Positions 26,652-34,952 of a stretch of 58,415 bases of DNA are shown piece by piece. How positions within the stretch are numbered: position 1 is the first letter of the stretch; each line of letters starts with the position of its first letter. The notes beneath the pieces were generated by a model. The model had not been told where the DNA came from. It searched no databases and was given only the letters and a program-made list of their open reading frames with translations. Origin of the DNA: Burkholderiaceae bacterium (GTDB lineage: Bacteria; Pseudomonadota; Gammaproteobacteria; Burkholderiales; Burkholderiaceae_D); the NCBI GenBank assembly GCA_018882935.1, contig VERA01000009.1:1-58415 (forward strand), written 5' to 3'. The position numbers and the translations under genes were made by a program.

Positions 26652-27770
26652 CTAGCGCTGATTGGTGGTGGTGTCGCCAAAAATCTTCGGCATGCTGCTC
26701 GGCATGCAGCGGTAATACTGCGGATGGCCCTTGAGCGTACCCCCAAGGGCAGCGGCGGCATGCCAAGGCCAGCGCGGGTCAGAGATGAAGGCCCGCGCCA
26801 GCGCCACCATATCCGCCTGGCCCGAATGCAAGATAGTTTCAGCCTGCTGCGGCTCGGTAATCATGCCGACCGTGATGACCGGGATCGCGACTGCGCGTTT
26901 GACCTGTTCGGCGAACCCGACCTGATAGCCGGGCCCGATACTGATTTTTTGCAGCGGCGAGACCCCGCCGGACGATACATCAACAAAGTCGGCGCCTGCG
27001 GCGGCTAATTTCTGGCACAGAGTGACGCAGTCACTGATGCTCCAGCCACCATCCACCCAATCGCTGCCGGTAACCCGCACGCCGAGTGCGATATCAGACC
27101 CAAGCTCGGTTCGCATCGCATTGAATATCTCGAACAGTAATCGCATACGGTTATCGAGCGAGCCGCCGTACTCATCGTCGCGCTGGTTCGCGATCGGCGA
27201 GAGAAATTCATGCAGCAAGTAACCGTGGGCCGCATGCAGCTCAACCGCATCGAATCCCAGCCGCCGCGCGCGCTGCGCGGCTTTCGCAAAGTCATCGGTG
27301 ACGCGCTGAATGTCGGCGCGGCTCATGGCGCGCGGAGAGGTCTCTTCGGGTTTATGCGGCACCGCTGAGGGTGCGATCGTCTCCCAGCCGCCGTCGGCAG
27401 CGGAGAGCAGGGCGCCGCCCTCCCACGGGCGTGCACTGGAAGCCTTACGTCCGGCGTGCGCCAGCTGCAGCATCAGCTTTGTTTCACTGGCAGCACGCAA
27501 CATATCCACCACCGCTTTCAGCGACGCTTCGTTCTGGTCGTTGTACAAGCCAAGACAGCCCGGCGTGATTCTGCCCTCAGGGCTGACAGCGCTTGCTTCG
27601 ACAGTCAGCAGGGCGGCGCCGGACAGTGCCAGTGTGCCCAAGTGCGCCATATGCCAGCCGTTGGCGTTGCCGTCGTGCGCCGAGTACTGGCACATCGGCG
27701 AGATCATGATGCGGTTGGATAAAGATATCGGGCCAAGGGCAATCGGCGAGAAAAGCAGGGGCGATGACAT
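26652..27770 (-). CDS. Old yellow enzyme-type NADH:flavin oxidoreductase (YqjM/NamA-like)
   Basis: A 372-residue FMN enzyme of the OYE family, bacterial YqjM-like class. It begins with LLFSPIALGPISLSNRIMIS and MCQYSAHDG, where the Cys is the class-specific flavin-tuning residue. ELHAAHGYLLHEFLSP carries the His pair that binds the substrate carbonyl, and the TIM-barrel ends with MVALARAFISDPRWPWHAA. These enzymes reduce activated C=C bonds of enones, nitro-compounds or xenobiotics with NAD(P)H. It stands alone between lactate permease and a cytochrome c gene. The natural substrate is unknown. Confidence 0.92.
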   Translation of the reverse strand: MSSPLLFSPIALGPISLSNRIMISPMCQYSAHDGNANGWHMAHLGTLALSGAALLTVEASAVSPEGRITPGCLGLYNDQNEASLKAVVDMLRAASETKLMLQLAHAGRKASSARPWEGGALLSAADGGWETIAPSAVPHKPEETSPRAMSRADIQRVTDDFAKAAQRARRLGFDAVELHAAHGYLLHEFLSPIANQRDDEYGGSLDNRMRLLFEIFNAMRTELGSDIALGVRVTGSDWVDGGWSISDCVTLCQKLAAAGADFVDVSSGGVSPLQKISIGPGYQVGFAEQVKRAVAIPVITVGMITEPQQAETILHSGQADMVALARAFISDPRWPWHAAAALGGTLKGHPQYYRCMPSSMPKIFGDTTTNQR

Positions 27771-27832
27771 GAGATTCCTTGCGGCCTAACCGCGCGCTTA
27801 ATGGCAGCAGGTGAGGCTCAGGCGAGAGGTGG

Positions 27833-27862
27833 ATGGCGCGAATCGTAAAAGATTTGCGCCAT
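27833..27862. repeat. 12-bp inverted repeat between cytochrome c and the OYE gene
   Basis: ATGGCGCGAATC (27833-27844) and GATTTGCGCCAT (27851-27862) pair at 11 of 12 positions around a 6-base loop. On the plus strand an AT-rich run with several Ts follows, but no plus-strand gene precedes it, so it may be an operator for the OYE gene or a bidirectional transcription stop. Confidence 0.4.
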
Positions 27863-27884
27863 ATTTTATTTATTAATCAATGGC

Positions 27885-28268
27885 TTACTTGGTATTCTTC
27901 AAGTACTCTATGATTGCAGAGCGAACCCCGGCATCAGGCTGCTGATACATCATGTAGGTGCCCTTAGCGACCTTTTGGGGGTTTTCCAGCCACTTGTCCA
28001 ACAGCTCTGGGCTCCATGACTTGCCCTTCAGCGCAGTCTTGAACTCTTTGGAGTGGGGAAAGCCTGCAACGGCACCAGCGGGCCTCCCGACCACGCCGAG
28101 TAAGTTGGGGCCCATTCCTTGAGGCGCATCTTTTTGTATTGCATGACAAGCAGCGCACTGCTGCTTGAACAGATCTTCACCAGACGCACTTTGTGCCGAG
28201 GCAACGCCGGCAGACAGCACCGCAGCGAAGCCGAGTGCAATGGCAAAGGTTTTTTGAGTAGGCAACAT
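27885..28268 (-). CDS. Periplasmic class I cytochrome c
   Basis: A 127-residue mono-haem cytochrome. A signal peptide (about residues 1-25) is followed by the haem site CAACH at about 38-42, GPNLLGVVGRPAG as in cytochrome c2/c550 types, and TYMMYQ near residue 107, where a Met serves as sixth ligand. It should shuttle electrons between periplasmic redox partners; the di-haem peroxidase in this window is a possible but unproven partner. AAGGAGT at 28274-28280 is a strong ribosome site. It seems to be transcribed alone. Confidence 0.92.
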   Translation of the reverse strand: MLPTQKTFAIALGFAAVLSAGVASAQSASGEDLFKQQCAACHAIQKDAPQGMGPNLLGVVGRPAGAVAGFPHSKEFKTALKGKSWSPELLDKWLENPQKVAKGTYMMYQQPDAGVRSAIIEYLKNTK

Positions 28269-28577
28269 TCTGAACTCCTTGTTGAAATCGCGCCGCCAGG
28301 CACGGCCGGGGACATTACTATCTTGCTTGAGTGCAACGAGGGCCGTATTTTGGCATGCGCGACGATTTTTTTCGACCGGCCAAAAAAATGCTCTCCGGCG
28401 GAGAGCAAAACCTAAGAGGGGATTAGGCGGAAACGAGGAGATTAAATCGAGACCCTCGCCGGCCAGCTTACCCCCTCTTGTTTTTTGTCATTTGAGCAAT
28501 CACAAGCGCAGTTTTGATCGACGTCAATTATTTGGAATTCTCTGAGGTCGAGTAATGCCGTTTGCTCGCTCTGATGC
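28269..28577. other. Intergenic region between cytochrome c and ribA
   Basis: 309 bases without a supported gene. It holds the ribosome site of the cytochrome c gene, an intrinsic terminator for ribA at 28382-28406, and presumably the cytochrome promoter, which I cannot place with confidence. No riboswitch-like structure was recognised. Confidence 0.6.
28382..28406 (-). terminator. Intrinsic terminator downstream of ribA
   Basis: GCTCTCC and GGAGAGC form a perfect 7-bp stem with a 3-base loop; on the minus strand it is followed by ATTTTTTT. It lies about 170 bases past the ribA stop codon, so the ribA message may have a long 3' tail. Confidence 0.75.
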
Positions 28578-29216
28578 CTATTCCTCGTTGCCGGTCCGCA
28601 CCGGTGTGAGCAAATGGCCGAGCTTTTTGGCTTTGGTTTGCAGGTAGCGCTGGTTCTTGTCAGTACTACGGGCAATATGGGCAACCCGTTCGGTGCTGAT
28701 CTCCAGCTCTTTGAGCGCATCGAGTTTGCGCGGGTTGTTTGTCATTAGCCGCAAAGCGTGAATGCCAAAATGCCGGAATATCGGTGCGCAGATATCGTAA
28801 TTGCGCAGATCATCGGCAAATCCGAGCTGGTGGTTGGCCTCGACCGTATCGGCGCCTTGCTCTTGCAATGCGTATGCGCGAATTTTATTCACCAGACCAA
28901 TGCCGCGACCCTCTTGGCGCAAGTACAGCAAGATTCCGCGGCCCTCCTCGGCAATGCGTCTGAGCGCAGCCTCCAGCTGAGCGCCGCAATCGCAGCGCTG
29001 GCTGAATAGCGTATCGCCGGTCAAACACTCGGAATGCATTCTGGCCAGCACCGGCTGGCCATTGCTGATGTCGCCAAGGACCATGGCAAGGTGCTCTTTG
29101 CCAGTGGCCGGCTCCTGAAACACGTGAAGTGTGAATTCTGCCCAAGGCGTTGGTAACGCGCAGCTGGCCATATGGGTCAGGGGAGCGCTGTCAGAAAGAG
29201 CAGTGATGGGTGACAT
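28578..29216 (-). CDS. ribA: GTP cyclohydrolase II (riboflavin synthesis)
   Basis: A 212-residue enzyme that converts GTP to the diaminopyrimidine precursor of riboflavin. The zinc site is [15 protein letters not shown] (Cys residues at the family spacing), followed by RQEGRGIGL, the catalytic/GTP-binding segment, then [15 protein letters not shown] and [13 protein letters not shown] place the start at the ATG 29216, which has AGGA about 7-10 bases before it; an in-frame ATG at 29249 would add 11 residues. There is no fused ribB domain. A strong hairpin lies just upstream at 29250-29281. Confidence 0.94.
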   Translation of the reverse strand: MSPITALSDSAPLTHMASCALPTPWAEFTLHVFQEPATGKEHLAMVLGDISNGQPVLARMHSECLTGDTLFSQRCDCGAQLEAALRRIAEEGRGILLYLRQEGRGIGLVNKIRAYALQEQGADTVEANHQLGFADDLRNYDICAPIFRHFGIHALRLMTNNPRKLDALKELEISTERVAHIARSTDKNQRYLQTKAKKLGHLLTPVRTGNEE

Positions 29217-29249
29217 AAGGTGTTCCTGCAAGCCGGCGCTGAAACGCAA

Positions 29250-29281
29250 ATGCGGCGTCGCGAAGTTCGCGACCGCCGCAT
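29250..29281. terminator. Strong GC hairpin between the winged-helix gene and ribA
   Basis: ATGCGGC-GTCGCGAA pairs with TTCGCGAC-CGCCGCAT with a single bulged base and almost no loop. On the minus strand it is followed by TTTGCGTTTC, a weak T-run. It probably ends transcription of the upstream winged-helix gene; a cruciform or protein site is also possible. Confidence 0.5.
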
Positions 29282-29299
29282 GCCGGACGTCAGGTCGAA

Positions 29300-30142
29300 T
29301 TATGCCACCGCCCGAACCCGGTAGGGTGGCATGGTCTGACGTGCTTCCAGATATTCCTTGGGCCGAGGTGGGCCTTTTCCTGGACGAAGCGCATAACCCT
29401 CACCGTAAGCACAGGCGATGGTGAGCTGGTAGCGAGAGACGAGTTCTATCTTGAATCGAAGCTGAAAAATCGTTACGCGAATATTGCTGCCGGTGGCGGC
29501 CCGCCCAGCTAATTTGAACATCAGCAGCACCTCCTCGATTGGCACCACGCTACCCATGTGGCTGATGAATAATTCAGCCAGTGGTACCTCGGCAGGTGAC
29601 AGCTGGATAACATCGCCCAAGTAAATCAGGCGGCGTGATTCCAGATGTAGCGTGAGCAATCCAAGCCCAAGTTCATCCAGCAGTTTGTGATGACGCCGAA
29701 GTGCGGTAACCACTCGCCTCGCAACATCATTCATGGCATTTTTACCGCATACCCAGTCATCAACCATCTTGGGGATGTCGAACGCGGTTGGGGCACCGGT
29801 CTGTTCATCGAATACCAGTATCAACGGCGCGGACGGTACCGCAGTATCAGCACCGAAACACAGCGTTGGGTATTCCAGCCGACCACATTCCCACAGCATC
29901 TCGATATCAGCAGCATCATTCATTTCGAGAAGCACAACAGCGACTTGGCCCGGGTCGAGCTCGAGGTACTCGATACGGAACGGCGGCTCAAGGCGTTCCA
30001 GCTGCCAGCTCACTAATTGCGTATTACCGATACGCCTCGGGAATGCCGAATCGTGCGCGGCTATCTCCTTGGCCAAGCGATTGAACAAGTCTTCACCCAT
30101 GACCCTCAGCATGATTTTCACAGGGACTCGCTTTCGGCACAC
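29300..30142 (-). CDS. OmpR-type winged-helix protein with atypical receiver-like N-terminus
   Basis: A 280-residue probable regulator. Residues about 165-260 form a winged-helix domain of the OmpR/PhoB kind ([20 protein letters not shown], then [15 protein letters not shown] as recognition helix and YGEGYAL as wing end). The N-terminal half looks receiver-like, but the strand that should carry the phospho-acceptor reads [10 protein letters not shown], with Glu73 in place of Asp, so normal phosphorylation is unlikely. The start is uncertain: GTG at 30142, ATG at 30112, or ATG at 30100 with GAGG just before it. It lies 41 bases downstream of the LysR gene, probably in one transcript. No partner kinase is nearby. 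Confidence 0.7.
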   Translation of the reverse strand: MCRKRVPVKIMLRVMGEDLFNRLAKEIAAHDSAFPRRIGNTQLVSWQLERLEPPFRIEYLELDPGQVAVVLLEMNDAADIEMLWECGRLEYPTLCFGADTAVPSAPLILVFDEQTGAPTAFDIPKMVDDWVCGKNAMNDVARRVVTALRRHHKLLDELGLGLLTLHLESRRLIYLGDVIQLSPAEVPLAELFISHMGSVVPIEEVLLMFKLAGRAATGSNIRVTIFQLRFKIELVSRYQLTIACAYGEGYALRPGKGPPRPKEYLEARQTMPPYRVRAVA

Positions 30143-30183
30143 GCCGCGTAACCGATCTGATGTTGTGCTTTCACGTTAATCTC

Positions 30184-31104
30184 CTAACGCACTGCAAGGT
30201 TTTGATGTTTCATGTCTCGAATGTTGTCCCACAAGTTCGCGTTCAGAAGCCGGGCGCGCTCATGGGAGGCATAAAGTCTTATCTCGATTTTTACCCGCCA
30301 CTCGTCATCACCTGCCAGCGCGAGTTTGCGCGCTGCTACATCGTCGGCGACACATCTTTCAGGTAACCAGGCGATCCCCATACCCGCTAGCGCGAGCGTT
30401 TGAAGTACACGCGCATTAGCCGTTTGAACGATGATGTTGAAATTCGGGTCGCTTGGCCTGAAGCGGATGATGCCGTTGCAGATACGCCCGAAAAATGTCT
30501 CAGGCGGGTAAGACAGCAGGGGCAAATGACGCAACCTGGATTCATTGAGTTGATGAATAGGTGAGCCGAATTCATCGGCCTGACTCACCGGTACCAGCCT
30601 TTCGCTTCCAAGCGTGATCGAGGGCGACATTTTTTCATCGATCGACATGGGCACCAGCGGGCTGTGATAAGCCATTAGCAGGTCGCAGCGGCCATTAGCC
30701 AGCGCGATAACACCTTCATAGGTCTCACCCGCTTGTATATCGAACTTGAGCCCACTGATACGCCGGCTGATTTGCTCTATCCAAGCGGGGAGCGTTTGCT
30801 GTATCAGTGACTGCGCGACGAACAGCTTGATGCCGGAAAACACCTTGCTGCGGTGGCCAAGCGCGATACGCGTATCTTGCAGCTGCCTGACCATTTCGCG
30901 CGCAGCATCACGAAACAAATGTCCTGCCATGGTCAGCCGCGGCGGTACGGTGTCGCGATCGACCAGGGCGATACCGATCCAATCCTCTAGCGAACGGATG
31001 CGGCGGCTGAACGCAGACTGCGTGACATTACGCGCCTGAGCCGCCCGGGTGAAGCTCGACATATCGGATAACACCAGAAAGTCTTCAAGCCATTCGATGT
31101 CCAC
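30184..31104 (-). CDS. LysR-family regulator (HypT-like)
   Basis: A 306-residue LysR regulator. The N-terminal HTH is EWLEDFLVLSDMSSFTRAAQ followed by NVTQSAFSRRIRSLEDWIGI, wording that resembles the HypT/YjiE branch, which in E. coli responds to hypochlorite. The C-terminal effector-binding domain spans about residues 90-295. I use the GTG at 31104 as start (V/M-DIEWLEDFL is the family beginning, with a GGGG run before it); an in-frame ATG at 31137 would add 11 residues. The winged-helix protein follows in the same direction. The oxidant-sensing role is inferred only from similarity. Confidence 0.88.
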   Translation of the reverse strand: MDIEWLEDFLVLSDMSSFTRAAQARNVTQSAFSRRIRSLEDWIGIALVDRDTVPPRLTMAGHLFRDAAREMVRQLQDTRIALGHRSKVFSGIKLFVAQSLIQQTLPAWIEQISRRISGLKFDIQAGETYEGVIALANGRCDLLMAYHSPLVPMSIDEKMSPSITLGSERLVPVSQADEFGSPIHQLNESRLRHLPLLSYPPETFFGRICNGIIRFRPSDPNFNIIVQTANARVLQTLALAGMGIAWLPERCVADDVAARKLALAGDDEWRVKIEIRLYASHERARLLNANLWDNIRDMKHQNLAVR

Positions 31105-31424
31105 AAGAGCCCCAATCCATCCGGCGGTGCAGGACACACCGCATCGAGATGCGTTATTAAAACGCTAACTTCGGATGGGCGAGACTGTAATTTAATTAGT
31201 TCCCAACCGCTAGGGGGGTGACAGCGAGTTAACGGGTTAAACCGTGCCAATAGCTTGGCTTTTGCAAGAATATGTACCGTCAAAACAACGAATTGAAATG
31301 GCGTCAATCGCTGAAGCAAGACGGTAATGATGCAGCGCAGGAGCAGAGAACATGCTGCAAAAAAGCCGCCGGCGAACCGGCGGCTTCTCTTTGCCTGGAG
31401 AGCCGCAGCTCTTCAGGCTGGCAC
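31105..31424. other. Intergenic region between LysR gene and MHS transporter gene
   Basis: 320 bases without a supported gene. It contains the transporter's terminator at 31359-31386 and should carry the LysR promoter near 31110-31200, which I cannot define. Nothing else was recognised. Confidence 0.6.
31359..31386 (-). terminator. Intrinsic terminator of the MHS transporter gene
   Basis: AAGCCGCCGG and CCGGCGGCTT form a perfect 10-bp stem; in the minus-strand transcript the loop is UUCG, an extra-stable tetraloop, and the stem runs into a TTTTTT tract. It lies about 40 bases past the stop codon. Confidence 0.93.
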
Positions 31425-33086
31425 CTAGTCGTGCGAGTGGATATCGTTATCCTTGGTTTCGCGAACAAACAGCGTACCGATCACGAAGGTGATGAGCGCG
31501 ATCACGATCGGATACCACAAGCCGTAATAGATATCGCCCTTGAACGCCACCAGTGCGAACGAAGTGGTGGGTAGCAAGCCACCGAACCAGCCATTACCGA
31601 TATGGTAGGGCAGCGACATCGAGGTGTAGCGAATACGGGTCGGGAACATCTCGACCAGCATCGCCGCGATCGGACCGTACACCATCGTCACGTACAGCAC
31701 CAAAATCACCAAGATCAAAAGTACCATCGGCTTGTTCAGCTGCGCGGGATCGGCTTTGGCCGGGTAGCCTGCCTCGCCAATCAATGCTTTCAACTGCTCG
31801 GTGAACTCTTTATCTTTTGCGGTCGCCTCTTCTTTTGGTAATCCGACTGCGCTGTAGGAAGAGAGCTCTTTGTCGCCGACCTTGATCACAGCCGTGGTGC
31901 CCGCAGGAGCCACTTCGTTTTTATAGTTCACCGAAGCCGCTGCAAGTTTGGCTTTGGCTATGTCGCAGGATGAGGTGAACTTCTTGGTACCGGTCGGGTT
32001 GAATTGGAACTGACACTCGGCCGGATCAGCAACCACCACAACCGGCGAATTGTTCTGAGCCGTTTCCAGCGCAGGGTTCGCGTAGTGTGTAAGCGCCTTG
32101 AATAACGGGAAGTAGGTCAGTGCTGCGATCAAGCACCCCGCCATGATGATCTTCTTACGGCCAATCTTGTCTGACAATGTACCAAACACGATGAAGAACG
32201 GCGTACCGATCAGGAGCGAGGCCGCGATCAGAATGTTCGCCGTGGGGCCATCAACCTTCAAGGTTTGCGTCAAGAAGAACAAGGCGTAGAACTGACCGGT
32301 GTACCAAACCACCGCCTGACCGGCGGTCAAGCCAACCAAGGCAAGAATCACGATCTTCAGGTTCTTCCATTGACCAAATGCTTCCGATAGCGGCGCCTTG
32401 GATACCTTGCCTTCTTCCTTCATACGCTGGAACGCTGGCGACTCATTCATCGAGAGCCGGATCCAGACCGAGATACCGAGCAGGAAAACCGATACCAGGA
32501 AAGGAATACGCCAGCCCCACTCGGCGAATTGCTCTTCGCCGATCGCGGTACGGGTACCGAGAATCACCAGCAGCGACAGGAACAGACCCAGCGTTGCCGT
32601 GGTTTGAATCCATGCGGTGAACGCGCCGCGCTTGTGATCGGGTGCATGTTCTGCAACATAGGTCGCAGCGCCGCCGTACTCACCACCAAGCGCCAGGCCC
32701 TGCAAAATACGTAGCGTGATCAAAATAATCGGAGCAGCGATACCGATGCTGGCGTAGTTGGGCAACAGACCCACAATGAAGGTCGATATACCCATCAGCA
32801 GAATCGTGACGAGGAAGGTGTATTTACGACCCACCATGTCACCCAAGCGGCCAAACACAATCGCGCCAAATGGACGCACCAAAAAGCCAGCGGCAAATGC
32901 CAGCAATGCAAAAATAAACGCGGTGTTAGGATCGGTGCCTGCAAAAAACTGCTTGGCGATGATGGCTGCCAGCGAGCCGTACAAATAGAAGTCGTACCAC
33001 TCGAATACCGTGCCCAGCGAGGAGGCGAAAATGACCTTTCGCTCTTCTGGCGTGATCACGTGGTCGGTTGCCTGATCTGTGGCCAT
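31425..33086 (-). CDS. MFS transporter, metabolite:H+ symporter (MHS) family, with periplasmic insert
   Basis: A 553-residue inner-membrane transporter with 12 predicted helices. MHS/ProP-type signs are FEWYDFYLYGSLAAI in helix 1, RPFGAIVFGRLGDMVGRK in the helix 2-3 loop and GGEYGGAATYVAEH after helix 4. Relatives import organic acids, shikimate or compatible solutes with protons; the substrate here is open. About 115 residues (about 350-465) are inserted between helices 9 and 10, on the periplasmic side, including two Cys (AECQFQF and SSCDIAK) that could form a disulfide. GGGAGA precedes the ATG. Transcription is probably monocistronic. Confidence 0.92.
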   Translation of the reverse strand: MATDQATDHVITPEERKVIFASSLGTVFEWYDFYLYGSLAAIIAKQFFAGTDPNTAFIFALLAFAAGFLVRPFGAIVFGRLGDMVGRKYTFLVTILLMGISTFIVGLLPNYASIGIAAPIILITLRILQGLALGGEYGGAATYVAEHAPDHKRGAFTAWIQTTATLGLFLSLLVILGTRTAIGEEQFAEWGWRIPFLVSVFLLGISVWIRLSMNESPAFQRMKEEGKVSKAPLSEAFGQWKNLKIVILALVGLTAGQAVVWYTGQFYALFFLTQTLKVDGPTANILIAASLLIGTPFFIVFGTLSDKIGRKKIIMAGCLIAALTYFPLFKALTHYANPALETAQNNSPVVVVADPAECQFQFNPTGTKKFTSSCDIAKAKLAAASVNYKNEVAPAGTTAVIKVGDKELSSYSAVGLPKEEATAKDKEFTEQLKALIGEAGYPAKADPAQLNKPMVLLILVILVLYVTMVYGPIAAMLVEMFPTRIRYTSMSLPYHIGNGWFGGLLPTTSFALVAFKGDIYYGLWYPIVIALITFVIGTLFVRETKDNDIHSHD

Positions 33087-33142
33087 TGTGTCTCCCTATT
33101 ATTTATAAATTTGCAACGGGTTTCCGAAGCATTATCAAAGAG

Positions 33143-33183
33143 TGTAGGTTTGAAAACTTACACTTCGCTTTCTTGAAACTTAC
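33143..33183. promoter_or_regulatory. Repeated TGTA-GTTT / AAAC-TACA elements upstream of the transporter
   Basis: TGTAGGTTTGAAAACTTACA at 33143-33162 is an imperfect palindrome, and GAAACTTACA recurs at 33174-33183, about two helical turns away. It lies some 60-100 bases before the transporter start, where an operator is expected. The binding protein is unknown. Confidence 0.4.
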
Positions 33184-33333
33184 AAAACCTTACGGCGAGC
33201 TTTCGCGCCGACCATGCCAGCGACAGCGGGTTAAGCACTTTAAGCAAAAAGCTGCTGTGCTATGCTCAATCCACCTTCCGGCCTGCGTTGCTTTGCATGC
33301 CGCGACGCGACCTGCAGTCATTCGGAAACATTC

Positions 33334-33639
33334 ATGATCAAACACATCGTCATGTGGCAGTTGAAAGAACACGCCGAGGGGGCGGATAAATCCACCAATG
33401 CGATCAAGATGAAAGCATTGCTGGATGCGTGCGCAGATATCGTTCCGGGTACGCTCGCCTTCGAGGTCGCCTTGGCGCAGCCTGGGTATGAGTGCACCTA
33501 CGATGTCGTGCTGTACTCGGTATTTGAATCGGCTGCAGCACTCGATGCTTACCAAAACCATCCGCAGCATGTTGCGCTTAAACCGTTTGTGGCGGCGGTT
33601 CGATCTGAGCGGCAGTGCATGGATTATCCGGTCAACTGA
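33334..33639 (+). CDS. Dabb-domain (stress-responsive A/B barrel) protein
   Basis: A 101-residue protein of the Dabb family. It starts MIKHIVMWQLKEHAEG, where HIVMWQLK is the typical first strand, and has the second-half FEVALAQPG and YDVVLYSVFESAAALDAY, then HPQHVALKPFV. Members are small dimeric ferredoxin-like barrels, some involved in stress response or polyketide cyclisation; the role here is unknown. The ATG at 33334 was chosen because it gives the family N-terminus and GGAAA precedes it. Confidence 0.88.
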   Translation: MIKHIVMWQLKEHAEGADKSTNAIKMKALLDACADIVPGTLAFEVALAQPGYECTYDVVLYSVFESAAALDAYQNHPQHVALKPFVAAVRSERQCMDYPVN

Positions 33640-33673
33640 TGTGCAGTTCAATCATACTGACCACAACAGCATG

Positions 33674-33799
33674 AACAGCCTCAACAGTCTCAACAGCCTC
33701 AACAGCCTCAACAGCCTCAACAGCCTCAACGGTCTCAACGGTCTCAACGGTCTCAACGGTCTCAACGGTCTCAACGGTCTCAACGGTCTCAACGCTATC
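33674..33799 (+). repeat. 9-bp tandem repeat, two sub-families
   Basis: Six copies of AACAGCCTC (one with T for C, 33674-33727) are followed by seven copies of AACGGTCTC (33728-33790) and one diverged unit. It fills the gap between the Dabb gene and the oxidoreductase gene. From the ATG at 33671 it would read as (NSL)6(NGL)7 and end at 33841, a 56-residue peptide, but no ribosome site precedes it and I do not call it a gene. Confidence 0.95.
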
Positions 33800-33872
33800 T
33801 GCAAGGCTGGTATGTCGCGGCCGCTGACAGCCTATTTCTAACCTGTTTTTCTTACCGAGCTTATCTGACCCC

Positions 33873-34868
33873 GTGCAAACTTATCAGCGTATCGTGCTCG
33901 CAGCACGTCCCAAAGGCGGTGTGTCGCCAAGCGATTTCAGACTTGAAACCGTGTCCGTACCCGAGGTCGGTGACGGACAATTATTAATCCGCAATCACTA
34001 TCTGTCGCTTGATCCGTACATGCGCATGCGCATGGAAGACATCAAGAGCTACGCCGCACCGCAAGCAATTGATGAGGTGATGGTAGGGGGCACAGTGGGC
34101 GAGGTGGTGGCGTCAAAACACCCCAAGTTCGCAGTGGGCGATCGGGTAGTCGGTATGCTGGGCTGGAGTGAAATGGGGCTTTCAGATGGCACCCTGCTCA
34201 AAAAGGTTGATGGATCACACGTTCCGTTGTCGGCCTACCTTGGTGTGGTAGGCATGCCCGGCATGACAGCCTGGTACGGGCTCAACCATATTTTGAAGCT
34301 GAAGCCTGGGCAGACCTTGGCGGTATCGGCTGCCAGTGGTGCTGTGGGTAGCGTGGTCGGCCAGCTCGCTAAACTTCAGGGTTGCCGTGTGATCGGTATT
34401 GCAGGCGGTAAGGCAAAGTGTGATCTGGTGATCAATGAATTTGGCTTTGATGCCTGCATTGACTACAAGGCCGGCAATTTGTTCAAAGATGTCAAGGCCG
34501 CTGCTCCCGATGGTATCGACGGCTTGTTCGAGAACGTGGGTGGCGTCGTAATGGATGCAGTGCTGCATCAGATGAACCCCTACGGCCGAATCGCTTTGTG
34601 CGGCATGATCTCCGGCTACGATGGCCAGCCTATGCCGGTGCACAACTTGCATAAAGTGCTGTCGATGCGGCTGATGGTGCAAGGCTTCATCATTACCGAG
34701 CACCTTGATCTATGGTCGCAAGGCTTGTCTGAACTGGGTCAGCTGGTCGCGTCGCAGCAGCTGAAATACCGTGAGACGGTATCCGAGGGTCTGGCGTCGG
34801 CGCCCGAGGCGTTCATTGGTCTGCTACGCGGTAAAAATATTGGCAAGCAGTTGGTTAAGTTGGTCTGA
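33873..34868 (+). CDS. NADP-dependent medium-chain oxidoreductase (CurA/PTGR-like)
   Basis: A 331-residue protein of the zinc-free MDR class. QRIVLAARPKGGVSPSDFRL and LSLDPYMRMRM near the start are typical of the leukotriene B4 dehydrogenase / NADPH-dependent curcumin reductase group. The cofactor site is AASGAVGSVVGQLAK (about residues 149-163), with GGKAKCD after the second strand fitting NADPH. These enzymes reduce alpha,beta-unsaturated carbonyls. It starts with GTG. The same-strand SDR, thioesterase and acetyltransferase genes follow closely and may share its transcript. Confidence 0.92.
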   Translation: MQTYQRIVLAARPKGGVSPSDFRLETVSVPEVGDGQLLIRNHYLSLDPYMRMRMEDIKSYAAPQAIDEVMVGGTVGEVVASKHPKFAVGDRVVGMLGWSEMGLSDGTLLKKVDGSHVPLSAYLGVVGMPGMTAWYGLNHILKLKPGQTLAVSAASGAVGSVVGQLAKLQGCRVIGIAGGKAKCDLVINEFGFDACIDYKAGNLFKDVKAAAPDGIDGLFENVGGVVMDAVLHQMNPYGRIALCGMISGYDGQPMPVHNLHKVLSMRLMVQGFIITEHLDLWSQGLSELGQLVASQQLKYRETVSEGLASAPEAFIGLLRGKNIGKQLVKLV

Positions 34869-34952
34869 GCGCCCGTCCTCAACGTGATCTGAGACCTGCA
34901 TTATCCATACTGCTTAACGCCATACCGACCGCTAATCTCCGTCAGGCGCGCC

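Noticed and set aside
29217-29299. FMN riboswitch controlling ribA
   Set aside because: The region is too short and contains one simple hairpin, not the multi-stem FMN aptamer.
33671-33800. CRISPR array
   Set aside because: Units are 9 bases with no spacers; no cas genes in the window.
33671-33841. 56-codon frame (NSL)n(NGL)n as a repeat peptide gene
   Set aside because: No Shine-Dalgarno, pure simple repeat; kept as a repeat feature only.
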